Part shown: in pieces, positions 43,352 to 52,493 of the stretch
Numbering within the stretch: the first letter of the stretch is position 1
Layout of the letters: the number at the start of each line of letters is the position of its first letter
NCBI GenBank assembly: GCA_016716265.1
Contig: JADJWQ010000006.1
Location: forward strand, 2,879,501-2,943,500
DNA from: Planctomycetota bacterium
Lineage (GTDB): Bacteria > Planctomycetota > UBA1135 > UBA2386
Direction of reading: 5' to 3'
DNA: 64,000 bases
Position numbers and translations under genes: made by a program
Notes under the pieces: generated by a model
Databases searched by the model: none
What the model saw: only the letters and a program-made list of their open reading frames with translations
What the model was told of the DNA's origin: nothing

Positions 43352-46300
43352 TCGAGCGCATCGTCGAGCTGTCGGTACGGCACCGCGCGCTGGTCCTGCT
43401 GCTCACGGCCGGTCTCCTCGTGCTCGGCGCGTGGGGCTATCGCAACATCCGCCTCGACGCGATCCCGGATCTGTCGGACGTGCAGGTGATCGTCGTGACC
43501 GACTTCCCGGGCCAGAACCCGCAGGTCGTCGACGACCAGGTCACGTATCCGCTGTGCAGCGCGCTGCTCGCGGTGCCGGGGGCAACCGACGTCCGCGGCA
43601 TCTCGATGTTCGAGCTGTCGTTCGTCTACGTGCTGTTCGAGGACGGCACCGACATCTACTGGGCGCGCAGCCGCGTGCTCGAGTACCTGAGCACGGTTCG
43701 CGGGCGGCTGCCTGCAGGCGTCGCCCCCGAGCTCGGCCCGGACGCAACCGGCGTCGGCTGGGTCTACCAATATGCGCTGCGGAGCGACCGCCACGACTTG
43801 TCCGAGCTGCGCGCGCTCCAGGACTACTACCTGCGCTACCCACTGAGCTCCGTCGAGGGTGTGTCCGAAGTCGCGAGCTTCGGTGGGTTCGTCAAGGAGT
43901 ACCAGGTCGTCCTCGATCCGGACCGCATCCGCGCGTTCGGCCTGCGCCTCCGCGACGTCGCCGATGCGATCCGGCGCAGCAACGACGACGTCGGCGGCTC
44001 CGTGGTCGAGCGCGCGGAGCAGGAGTACATGGTGCGCAGCCGCGGCTACCTGCGCGGGCTCGCCGAACTCGCGGAGGTGCCGGTCGGTCTCGGCGACGAC
44101 GGCACGCCGGTGCTGCTCGCGCAGGTCGCGGACCTGACGATCGGCGGCGAGGCGCGGCGCAGCGTCGGTGAGCTCGACGGCATGGGTGAGGCAGTCGGCG
44201 GCATCGTCGTCGCACGCTTCGGCAGCAACGCTCGCGAGGTCATCGAGGCGGTCAAGCAGCGGATCGAAGCGCTGAAGGCGGGCCTGCCCGATGGCGTCGA
44301 GATCGTACCGACCTACGACCGCTCACTCGTCATCGACCGCTCGGTCGGCACGCTGCGGACGGCGGTGATCGAGGAGCTGCTCGTCACGGCCGGGATCTGC
44401 ATCGTGTTCCTGGCGCACGTCCGTAGCGCATTGGTCGCGTTGCTCGTGCTGCCGATCGGACTCCTGACGTCGATCCTGTTGATGACGCTGCTCGGCATCA
44501 ACGCGAACATCATGTCGATCGGCGGTCTCGCGCTCGCGATCGGCGTCATGGTCGACTCGGGCGTCGTGCTGATCGAGAACGCGCACAAACACCTGCAGCG
44601 CGCGCGCGACGCGTTCGAACGCGAGGGGACGCCGATGCCGGCGCAGCCGCAGATCGTGCTCGCCGCTGCAAAGGAGGTCGCGCCGAGCCTGTTCAGCTCG
44701 TTGCTCGTGATCACGGTCAGCTTCCTGCCGATCTTCACGCTGGGCGGCGAATCGGGTCGGATGTTCGGACCGCTCGCATGGACGAAGACGTTCGCGATCG
44801 CCGCGGGTGCGATCCTCGGGATCACGGTCGTGCCAGCGCTGATGGTCTACCTGGTCCGCGGACGGATCCCGCGCGAGGAGCGCAACCCGGTCAACCGGCT
44901 CTCCGAGGCGATCTACGAGCCGTTCTTCTGGGTCTGCCTCCGGCACCCGTACGCGACGCTGCTGACGGTGCTGCTGCTCGGCGCGAGCACGCTCTACCCG
45001 TTGTCGCGGCTCGGCTCGGAGTTCATGCCGAAGCTCGACGAAGGCGACCTGCTCTACATGCCGACGACGGACCCGAGCGTGTCGATCGGCAAGGCGCGCG
45101 AGGTGCTGCAGCAGACGGACAGGCTGATCGCGACCGTCCCGGAGGTGCGGACCGTGCACGGCAAGATCGGTCGGGCGGACACCGCGACCGACCCCGCGCC
45201 ATTGTCGATGATCGAGACGGTCGTGCAGCTCGAGACCGACCGCACGAAGTGGCGGACGCGTACCGTCGCGCGGTTCCACGAGCGCTGGCCGAAGTGGCTA
45301 CGCGACCCGCTGGCGCCGGCCCTGGAGTTCCTCTGGCCGACCGAACGGCCGATCACGATGGAGGAGCTCAAATACGGCTGGACCGAGCCGGACGGCACGC
45401 ATCACGCCGGGATCGACTCGATCGTGAAGCTGCCGGGCATGGCCAACGCCTGGCCGTACCCGATCGAGAACCGCATCAACATGCTCGCGACCGGCATCAA
45501 GACGCCGGTCGGCATCAAGCTGTTCGGTCCCGACCTCGACGTACTGAACGACCTCGCGGCACGGACCGCGGCCGCGGTCCAGGTGGTCTCCGGCACGACG
45601 AGCGCCTACGCCGAGAACAACGTCGGCGGTCTCTACCTGGACGTGGATGTCGACCGCGCCGCCGCAGCACGCCATGGCCTGACCATCGGCGATGTCCAGG
45701 ACGTGGTCCGCACGGCGATCGGCGGGATGGCGGTCGCGACCGCGGTCGAGGGGCTCGGCCGCTATCCGATCAACATGCGCTACGCGCGCGAGCTCCGCGA
45801 CGATCTGCCGGCGCTCCGCGAAGTTCTCGTCGATGCTCCGACCGGCGCGCTCGTCCCGCTCGGCGAACTCGCCGAGCTGCACGTGACACCCGGTCCGCCG
45901 ATGCTCCGCAGCGAGAACGCACAGCGCACCGCGTGGGTCTACGTCGACATCGCCGGCCGCGACCTCGGCAGCTACGTCGCGGACGCGCGCGCTGCCGTCG
46001 ACGCGGCGGTGCCACTGCCGGCTGGCTACTCGCGGCACTGGTCGGGCACGTTCGAACAGCTCGAGGAGACCAACCGACGACTCGGGATCGTCGTGCCGAT
46101 CACCGGGATCCTGATCGTGCTGTTGCTCTACATGGGCACCGGTAGCTGGTTCCGCGTCGGCGTGATCCTGCTCGCGGTGCCGTTCTCGTTGATCGGCGCA
46201 TTCTGGTTCCTGTGGGCGCTCGACTACGACATGAGCCTCGCGGTGTGGGTGGGGATCATCGCGCTGCTCGGCGTCGACGCCGAGACCGGCCAGGTCATGT

Positions 46301-46620
46301 TGCTGTACCTCGACAGCGAGTACGAGAGTGCGCGACGCGCAGGGCGGCTCCGAACGCTGGCTGACCTGCACACGGCGATCCACGCCGGCGCGGTCAAGCG
46401 GATCCGGCCGAAGACGATGACCGTCGCGACCGACATGATCGGCCTGCTGCCGCTCCTGTGGGCGAGCGGAACGGGTGCCGACGTCACCCGGCGACTCGTC
46501 GCGCCGCTGATCGGCGGGATCACGGTCAGCTTCCTGATGGAGCTGCTCGTCTATCCGGTGATCTTCGTGCTCTGGAAACGCTGGCAGCTGCGCGGCCAGC
46601 TCGCGGAGGTGGTCGCATGA
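43348..46620 (+). CDS. cusA: CusA-type heavy-metal RND efflux pump
   Basis: 1090 residues from GTG 43348. The start is fixed by the GTGA overlap and the family N-terminus (VIERIVELSVRHRALVLLL). Twelve transmembrane segments and two large periplasmic loops are apparent. Segment four reads MSIGGLALAIGVMVDSGVVLIENAHK, the Cu+/Ag+ type rather than the Zn/Co type. The second loop has LGSEFMPKLDEGDLLYMPTT and LPGMANAWPYPIENRINMLATGIKTPVGIKLFG, with methionines suitable for metal relay. Driven by proton flow, it expels monovalent copper or silver. It overlaps the following gene as ATGA. Confidence 0.95.
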   Translation: MIERIVELSVRHRALVLLLTAGLLVLGAWGYRNIRLDAIPDLSDVQVIVVTDFPGQNPQVVDDQVTYPLCSALLAVPGATDVRGISMFELSFVYVLFEDGTDIYWARSRVLEYLSTVRGRLPAGVAPELGPDATGVGWVYQYALRSDRHDLSELRALQDYYLRYPLSSVEGVSEVASFGGFVKEYQVVLDPDRIRAFGLRLRDVADAIRRSNDDVGGSVVERAEQEYMVRSRGYLRGLAELAEVPVGLGDDGTPVLLAQVADLTIGGEARRSVGELDGMGEAVGGIVVARFGSNAREVIEAVKQRIEALKAGLPDGVEIVPTYDRSLVIDRSVGTLRTAVIEELLVTAGICIVFLAHVRSALVALLVLPIGLLTSILLMTLLGINANIMSIGGLALAIGVMVDSGVVLIENAHKHLQRARDAFEREGTPMPAQPQIVLAAAKEVAPSLFSSLLVITVSFLPIFTLGGESGRMFGPLAWTKTFAIAAGAILGITVVPALMVYLVRGRIPREERNPVNRLSEAIYEPFFWVCLRHPYATLLTVLLLGASTLYPLSRLGSEFMPKLDEGDLLYMPTTDPSVSIGKAREVLQQTDRLIATVPEVRTVHGKIGRADTATDPAPLSMIETVVQLETDRTKWRTRTVARFHERWPKWLRDPLAPALEFLWPTERPITMEELKYGWTEPDGTHHAGIDSIVKLPGMANAWPYPIENRINMLATGIKTPVGIKLFGPDLDVLNDLAARTAAAVQVVSGTTSAYAENNVGGLYLDVDVDRAAAARHGLTIGDVQDVVRTAIGGMAVATAVEGLGRYPINMRYARELRDDLPALREVLVDAPTGALVPLGELAELHVTPGPPMLRSENAQRTAWVYVDIAGRDLGSYVADARAAVDAAVPLPAGYSRHWSGTFEQLEETNRRLGIVVPITGILIVLLLYMGTGSWFRVGVILLAVPFSLIGAFWFLWALDYDMSLAVWVGIIALLGVDAETGQVMLLYLDSEYESARRAGRLRTLADLHTAIHAGAVKRIRPKTMTVATDMIGLLPLLWASGTGADVTRRLVAPLIGGITVSFLMELLVYPVIFVLWKRWQLRGQLAEVVA

Positions 46621-47939
46621 GACGTCGCTTCGCCTCCGCGCAGCTGCTGGCGCTGGCTACCGCGTTCGCCGCATGCACGGTCCGTCCCGACGGCGAGACG
46701 CCCGAGCGCGATCGCGCAGCCGCGGCCGGTCGTACGTACGCCGTGCCGTTCGACGACCGGGAGCTGCCGGCGCTGCGCCCGGAAGCGCCGCTGGGCGACT
46801 ACCTCGCGCACGCCGCGGCCGCGAATGGTCTCGTCGAGGCGGCCTGGCACCGCTGGGTCGCAGCGCTCGAGCAGGTGCCGCAGGACGCGACGCAGTCGAC
46901 CACCGCGATGGTCGGCATCGAGCACCGCCTCGACGGCGGCGACGCACTCGACCGCACCGGTCTCGCACTCGCGAGCGACGCGATGAACAACATCGTGTGG
47001 CCCGGCAGGCTCGCCAGCCAGGGCGAGGCCGCGCTCGCGCGTGCGCGCGTCGCAGCCACCGAGTTCGATCGCGAGCGGCTGCGGCTCCAGCGGGACGTCG
47101 CCGACGCGTACTGGGCGCTCGCGCTCCGCGACGAGGAGCTACGGCTCGTCGAGCGTCTGCGTGGTGTCCTCGCCACCAACGTGCCGAGCGTCGCCGCACG
47201 ACTGGGTGCCGGTGGCGCGACGCAGGCGGCGCTCCTCGACGCGGAGGTCGCGCTCGCACGCGTCGATGCCGAGCTGATACGCATGCGGGAGGGGCGGGCC
47301 GCTCTCGCCGAGGCGCTGCGGGCGCGCGTGGGCGCTCCGCCCGAAGGCGTCGATCCGAAGCCCGCGCTCGTCCCGATCCGTCCGCTGCGGGCCGAGGAGA
47401 TCGACGCCGTCGCCACCGGGACTGCGTCGAACCCCGAACACCGCCTTCGCCTCGCGCAGCTCGCCGCCGCCGAGGCGGACGTCACGGTGCGCGAATGGCA
47501 GCGAATGCCGTCGTTCTCGCTGCGGGGCCTGCTGATGGGTGACGGTATCGCGACGATCGGCGGGATGTTGACGCTGCCGTTCCTGCGCGGCACGGCGATC
47601 GAGGCATCGATCCGGCAGGCCCGAGCCGAAGCGCACGCCGCCGACGCACTGCGTCGCCAGGCCGGGGCCGATGCAGCGGCCGCGGTCCGCGCGGAGCTCG
47701 CGACGCTGCGCGCCGTCGAACTCGAGGCGGCCGTGCTCGAGCGCGAGCTGGCGCCGCGCCTCCGCCAGGCGGCCGACATCGCACGCGCGTCGTGGAGCGC
47801 AGGCCGTGGACCGCTCGCGGAGTGGGCGACCGCGCTCGCCGCGTCGATCGATGTCGAGCGCGCGGTCGCGCGGCTTCGCGCCGAGCACGCGTCCGGCCGC
47901 GCCCGTCTGCAGGAGCTGATGGGCGACGCCGGCGCCTAG
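46617..47939 (+). CDS. TolC/CusC-type outer-membrane efflux lipoprotein
   Basis: 440 residues from ATG 46617, overlapping the pump stop. A signal with lipobox ATAFAAC indicates a lipoprotein. Two long-helix repeats typical of outer-membrane factors follow (RLQRDVADAYWALALRDEELRLVERL; ELEAAVLERELAPRLRQAADIARASWSAGRGPLAEWATAL). It forms the exit duct of the Cus-type pump. It is shorter and more diverged than Escherichia coli CusC, so identification rests on helix pattern and operon position. Confidence 0.88.
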   Translation: MRRRFASAQLLALATAFAACTVRPDGETPERDRAAAAGRTYAVPFDDRELPALRPEAPLGDYLAHAAAANGLVEAAWHRWVAALEQVPQDATQSTTAMVGIEHRLDGGDALDRTGLALASDAMNNIVWPGRLASQGEAALARARVAATEFDRERLRLQRDVADAYWALALRDEELRLVERLRGVLATNVPSVAARLGAGGATQAALLDAEVALARVDAELIRMREGRAALAEALRARVGAPPEGVDPKPALVPIRPLRAEEIDAVATGTASNPEHRLRLAQLAAAEADVTVREWQRMPSFSLRGLLMGDGIATIGGMLTLPFLRGTAIEASIRQARAEAHAADALRRQAGADAAAAVRAELATLRAVELEAAVLERELAPRLRQAADIARASWSAGRGPLAEWATALAASIDVERAVARLRAEHASGRARLQELMGDAGA

Positions 47940-47945
47940 TGGTCC

Positions 47946-48094
47946 GATTCAGAGGTTCGGGGCATTCCTCGCCGGCCCTTCGGGCCGTTCGCGGCGTTGC
48001 TGCTCCTCGGGATATCTCGTCGGATATCCCTGTGTCGCAGCGCCTTGCGCACGACCCGCATGACTCGCCGATGAATGCCCCGAACCTCTGAATC
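47946..48094. repeat. Inverted-repeat mini-element (MITE-like)
   Basis: GATTCAGAGGTTCGGGGCATTC (47946-47967) recurs as its exact reverse complement at 48073-48094. Partly matching extensions outside both arms (AGTGGT) give near-29-base arms. The 105-base interior is non-coding and holds a smaller palindromic pair (GATATC..GGATATCC). The element starts a few bases after the efflux operon and before a decayed transposase, so it could be a MITE, the end of an insertion sequence, or a very long-range terminator hairpin. The arm lengths favour a mobile origin. Confidence 0.65.
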
Positions 48095-48285
48095 ACACCA
48101 CTGGGAGCCTGGGCCACGGAAGGCCAGCGCACCGCGCGCCAAGGCGCGCGGTCGCGCGGAAGGCATCACGGGAACTCGGAGGCCGCCAGTCCGGCGGGGC
48201 GGTCATGGTCGAGCGCGGTCGGTCACGGAGCGCACGCCGGTCCCTCGGCGGGCCTCGCGACGAAGCGAGACCCCGGAGACCCCGC

Positions 48286-49617
48286 TCACGCGGAAGTCAT
48301 TCCCTTCATCCTGCGCAGGTCGAGCGCGAGTGCCACGAGATTCAGCTCCGCAGCGACCTTCGAAAGGCCACGTAGGATGAATCCTGAAGCCGAGGATGCT
48401 CTTCAGCCATCCGAACGGTGGCTCGGCGACGTGCTTGCGTTGTCGGTAGCGCTCGCGACCCTCCTCGGTGCCGAGCTTCTCGCGCGTGCGTTGCGTTGCC
48501 TCGTTCTGCTCCCCGGGTTCACGCGCATCCGCCCCTGCGCCCGAGGGCGATGTAGGCGTCGATGCCGGCAGCTTCGAGCACAGCGAGGTCCTCCTCCTTG
48601 CGATAGCCAGCATCCGCGAGCACCTGGTTCGCAGGCAGACCGGTGTTCTCCATCGCGGCCTCGATCACCGGGATCAGCTGCCCCGCATCCGACGCGTAGT
48701 TGTTGACGACGTTGGCGACGATCAGCCGGGAGTCCCCGTCGACGGCGATCCGAACATTGTAGCACTGCTCGAAGCCCGTCGAGGTCTTCATGATCCGGCT
48801 ATCCGGGTCGGTGAAGTTCTCCTGGTCCTTCGGCTTCGGTTCGCCCTTCGGCATCTTCCGCGCTCCGGGCCGCTCCCGGGGCGGCTCGCGTCCTTCGCTC
48901 TCCGCCTGCGCCTTCTTGGCTTCGTCCGCCGCCTGGGCCTCCTCGGCCTTGCGCTTCTCCAGTCGAGCCTTCGCCGCGCGGATGCGCCAGGCGCTCTTCG
49001 CGGCGCCGCAGTTCCTCGGGCAGCTCGTCCCCGCGGAAGTCGGGACCGAACTCGACGTCCTCGCCTTCGTCCTTCTCCTGCGCCAGCCTCATGATCGCGG
49101 CAATCTCGCGCTCCAGCTGCTCCTCCTCCTCCTTCATGCGCGCGTAGCTCATCGCCTTGTGCCTGCTCGCGTTCGCCTTCAGCTTGCTGCCATCGATGGC
49201 CAGCGTGCCGATCCTGGCCAGGCCCGCTTCCGCTGCCATCTTCACGACCTGCGCGAACAGGTCGCTGAACTGCTCCAGGTGGTTCGCACGGAAGCGCCTG
49301 ATCGAACGGTGACCCGGCACCTGGTTCTCCGCGAGCACCCGGAACGCCACGCTGTCGCGGAGCTGGCTCTCGATCTTGCGCGAGGAGAACGTGCCGGTCG
49401 CATACGCGTAGATCAGCACGCGCAGCATCATCCGCGGGTGGTACGGCAGCTCGCCCTTCCCGCACACCCGGTAGGCGTCGACCAGCTTGTCGATGTCCAG
49501 TTCGTCGACCGCGTCCTTGATGAACCACGCCAGATGGTCCTCGGGCAGCCAATCCCGCAGCGAGGGGGGAAGGAGCAGACCCTGGTCGATGTCGAGACCC
49601 CACTCGAGCCGCGCCAT
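48286..49617 (-). pseudogene. IS1182-family transposase, disrupted by frameshifts
   Basis: From ATG 49617 (after GGAGGGAGG) the frame runs WGLDIDQGLLLPPSLRDWLPEDHLAWFI, then GHRSIRRFR and IGTLAIDGSKLKANAS. This is a normal IS1182-type start with the first catalytic Asp. It shifts frame near 48985, continues as DPDSRIMKTSTGFEQCYN and VLADAGYRKEEDL (second Asp), and shifts again near 48535. It goes on as VAEPPFGWLKSILGFR (catalytic Glu region), shifts a third time near 48382, and ends LNLVALALDLRRMKG. Three shifts make it a decayed gene unless they are assembly errors. Confidence 0.85.
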
Positions 49618-49764
49618 GCCCTCCCTCCGTACCAGCACCCAGCAACGGTGAGACAATCCAACGAAACGCCAGGGCTCCGGGGTCACCCCGTGACCCAAGC
49701 TCCTAGCCTTCTACCACGCTGCCCCGAGTCTCTCCGGCGCCGCCCAGGCGATCTTCGGACCAGA

Positions 49765-50154
49765 CAGCCTGAGGCCGCACGCTGGTTCGAGAACCGTCTC
49801 GAGCGGCTCCTGCGCGACGACGACGGCGTCGACGACCTGCTGCGCGCGCCCGAGAGATACGTGAAGCTGCTGCCCGCCGACTCCGACGCTCGCGATGTGG
49901 TTCGCCGCGCGATCAAGCACTCCGCCAGGAACCGCGAACGCATGCGATACAGCGCCTTCATCGCGATGGGGCTCCCCATCGGGAGTGGTCACGTCGCGTC
50001 CGCAGCGAAGAACATCGTCGCCCACCGACTCGAGTGCAGCGGTTTGCGATGGCCAGACGAAGGCGGTCAGCGCGTGCTCAACCTGCGCGTGCTCGTCGAG
50101 GACGAGCGGTGGCCGGTGGCGTGGCAAGACGACCTCGATCGACGTGCCGCATGA
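49765..50154 (+). pseudogene. ISKra4-family transposase, C-terminal remnant
   Basis: About 130 residues with the characteristic end of ISKra4-type transposases: MRYSAFIAMGLPIGSGHVASAAKNIVAHRLECSGLRW, then VLNLRVLVEDERW. The N-terminal two thirds, including most of the catalytic domain, are absent. The stop at 50152-50154 overlaps the ATG of the PAP2-like frame. It is a transposon relic whose end joins the PAP2 gene. Confidence 0.75.
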
Positions 50155-50564
50155 TTCTGCCCGAAGTCGAACCTATCGCCTGGCCCCGGATCCGCTTCGT
50201 GCTGACCGCGTATGCCATCGCGAGTGTGCTCGCCTTCATCGTGTACGCCGCCTACCCGGTGCGTATGGAACGCCCGGACTACACCGGCGAGGGCTTCGGC
50301 ATGGGCTTGATGCGCGATGTCATCGGGGTCGACGATCCGGCGAACTGCTTCCCCAGCTCGCATACGCTGTTCGCGGTGCTCGGGCCGATCCTCGTCTCCT
50401 GGGGACGCGCCCCGCGCTGGCTCGCGGTCGTGGCCTGGATCCTCGGCGTTTCGATCTGCGCGACGACCATCACGGTCGGCCAGCACTACTTCGTCGACGT
50501 GGCCGGTGGCATCGTCGTCGCGGCCATCGGCTTCCTCGTCGCGCGCGCGACCGTCAAGGTGTGA
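50151..50564 (+). pseudogene. PAP2-family phosphatase/phosphotransferase, N-terminally truncated
   Basis: 137 residues keep the C-terminal half of a PAP2_3-like membrane phosphatase: YPVRMERP, the catalytic FPSSHTLFAVLG, and GQHYFVDVAGG with the HxxxD pair, spread over four hydrophobic segments. Family members normally begin with one or two extra membrane helices. These are missing because the ISKra4-type remnant abuts directly. The ATG may still be used, since it overlaps the transposase stop, but a functional product is uncertain. Confidence 0.65.
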
Positions 50565-50571
50565 AGTCTCC

Positions 50572-51513
50572 ATGCCCGGCATCACCGTCCACTTCCAGCT
50601 CGCCCGGGCCGGCCTGCGCGCCCTCGAGGAGCGCGGCCTCACGGCGAGTGAGCCCGCCGTCCGCAACGCGTTCTTCACGGGTTCGATGGGGCCCGACATG
50701 GGCTACTTCCCCGGCGGCGACGTGTTCGCGACCGACCTCGCCCACTACGTAGACACCGGAACGTTGGCGCGCACCCTGATCGAGTCCGCGGAGACCGACC
50801 TGGAGCGGGCGTTCGCGTGGGGCTGGCTCACCCACGTCCTCGGCGACCTGGCCGTGCACCCGCTGATCAACGCGGCCTGCGGCGAGCTGGAGCTCGGCGA
50901 TCGGTCGCGACCGCTGACGTTCGCCGACGATCCGGCGCTGCACGCCCGCGTCGAGGTCGGGCTGGATGCGCTCCGCTACGTCCAGGACCCGGAGCTGGCC
51001 GACCTCCACCTGCGGCGGACTTTCGACGACCAGTCGATCGGCTACGTGACGGCGGCGCTTCGGAGCACCTACGGCGTGCCGTTCGACGGGCACAGGCTGC
51101 TCGCGGGACACCGCGCCGTCGTGCGTTGGTTCCCGGTCTTGCGCCGCGTCGAACGAGTCTGCGGAGCTCGGCACGCAGGACTACGACCGAGACTGCGCGA
51201 CCGGCTGCTCGGCTGCTGTGTGCTCGCACCGTTGCGCGTGTTGTCTCGCGCGTTGCTGCCGCCGAGGTCGCCGATCCACGGCATCGTGACCAATGCTCCC
51301 CCGCCGGGCTGGCTGCGCGAACAGGTCGAGGGCGTCCTGGCGGACTTCGGCGAAACGCTCGGTCGGCTGTGGGACCACGGTCTCGACCAGCTCCCGGACC
51401 ACAACCTCGACACCGGCGAGGCGGACCGGGACGACGCACCGTACGCACCCGCCGTGCGCGTCCGCGCGAGACTCGCAGCAGCTCGGTCCGGCGCCGCGGG
51501 GCGCACCAGCTGA
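50572..51513 (+). CDS. Zinc-dependent phospholipase C-like protein
   Basis: 313 residues from ATG 50572, seven bases after the PAP2-like stop. The N-terminal half fits the zinc-dependent phospholipase C domain: ITVHFQLARAGL, AFFTGSMGPDMGYFPGG, and the His-rich helix AFAWGWLTHVLGDLAVHPLIN with metal-binding His/Asp. The C-terminal part is Arg/Leu-rich and ends in a charged tail. Such proteins hydrolyse phospholipids or phosphate esters, or have unknown hydrolase roles. No signal peptide is seen, so it is probably cytoplasmic. Confidence 0.7.
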   Translation: MPGITVHFQLARAGLRALEERGLTASEPAVRNAFFTGSMGPDMGYFPGGDVFATDLAHYVDTGTLARTLIESAETDLERAFAWGWLTHVLGDLAVHPLINAACGELELGDRSRPLTFADDPALHARVEVGLDALRYVQDPELADLHLRRTFDDQSIGYVTAALRSTYGVPFDGHRLLAGHRAVVRWFPVLRRVERVCGARHAGLRPRLRDRLLGCCVLAPLRVLSRALLPPRSPIHGIVTNAPPPGWLREQVEGVLADFGETLGRLWDHGLDQLPDHNLDTGEADRDDAPYAPAVRVRARLAAARSGAAGRTS

Positions 51514-51620
51514 GCGATCGGCCTCGCAGCCACCCGCGGTCCGGCCGGACGACCGGGTCGACGAGCCGCACCGCGACCACCAGGTCCGAGCGGCGGGTGG
51601 CGTCGCCGGGCCCACGCCGA

Positions 51621-52493
51621 TCATGGATTGCACCACTCGCAATGCTGCGGGTCCGCCGCGGTCAGCCCGTCCGCGCGGGGCTCCGCGACGCCGTGCGCGC
51701 AGCGCCAGCAGCGCCGCTCGTGGTGCAGGACGCCGGCGGTCGGCTCGCCACAGTCGGCGCACGGCAGGCCCGGCACCGCGGCAGCGATCGCGAACCCGTG
51801 CGCACCACAGGCCGGGCAGAGCGTGGCGAGCTCCGCGGCGAAGCCCGCGGCCGCCGCGCCGATCGCCCGCATGCGGGTCGGGTTCGCCATCGCGCGCAGG
51901 TCGACCTCGACCCAGGCGCTGCCGTGTCGCTCGAGCAGCGCGGTCGCCGCGGCGCGGAGCTCGTCGCGCGTACCGAGGCCCTTGTGCTGTGGATCGCCCT
52001 CGCGCCAGCGCTCGGCCGGGCGCAGCACCAGCCGGTGGTCGGGGAACCCCGCGCGCGCGGCGAACGCCTCGACGTCGGCGAGCGACGCGCAGGCCCGCCC
52101 GCCCCACACGGCGTCGAGAGTGACTTGGCAATGGCGCAGCACGAGGTCGTCGCGCAGATCGACCAGCACCAGCCATTCCTCGTCACAGGCCAATAGCGGT
52201 GCTGGCGGATACGGGCCGAACGAGCCCTCGCTCGCGATCGCGAGGTCGAGCCCGGCGAGCCGCGCACCGGCCCGCGCCTTGGCCTCGGCGGCGGCGGGCG
52301 GCGCGAGCCGGCGGACGACCTCGCCACTGAACGCACCGAAGCGGTCGGTGTCGAGGTCCGCGATCGCGACGACGCCGGCGAGCGGCAGCCGCGCGGTGAA
52401 TGCCGGACCGATCGCGCGCTCCTTGCCGTGCATCGTCGCCACGCCGAGGGTGCGCCCGGCGAAGCGGCGCTCGAGCTCCGGCGGCAGCGTCAC
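51621..52493 (-). CDS. DUF6671-like protein with C-terminal zinc ribbons
   Basis: 290 residues. GTG at 52493-52491 overlaps the aceK stop as GTGA, fixing the start. The body shows the family pattern ATMHGKERAI, DTDRFGAFSGEVVRRL, LAIASEGSFGP, KGLGTRDEL and VDLRAMANPTRMRAIGAAA. The C-terminal ~70 residues carry Cys pairs (CPACGAHGF, CADCGEPTAG, CWRCAHG, CEWCNP), i.e. two zinc ribbons. The function is unknown. Coupled translation with an isocitrate-dehydrogenase kinase homologue is the only functional hint. Confidence 0.8.
   Translation of the reverse strand: MTLPPELERRFAGRTLGVATMHGKERAIGPAFTARLPLAGVVAIADLDTDRFGAFSGEVVRRLAPPAAAEAKARAGARLAGLDLAIASEGSFGPYPPAPLLACDEEWLVLVDLRDDLVLRHCQVTLDAVWGGRACASLADVEAFAARAGFPDHRLVLRPAERWREGDPQHKGLGTRDELRAAATALLERHGSAWVEVDLRAMANPTRMRAIGAAAAGFAAELATLCPACGAHGFAIAAAVPGLPCADCGEPTAGVLHHERRCWRCAHGVAEPRADGLTAADPQHCEWCNP

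Noticed and set aside
48790..49700. Long plus-strand frame running through the IS1182 region
   Set aside because: It is the reverse-strand shadow of the transposase. Only its last ~130 codons (49765-50154) resemble a protein, the ISKra4 tail.
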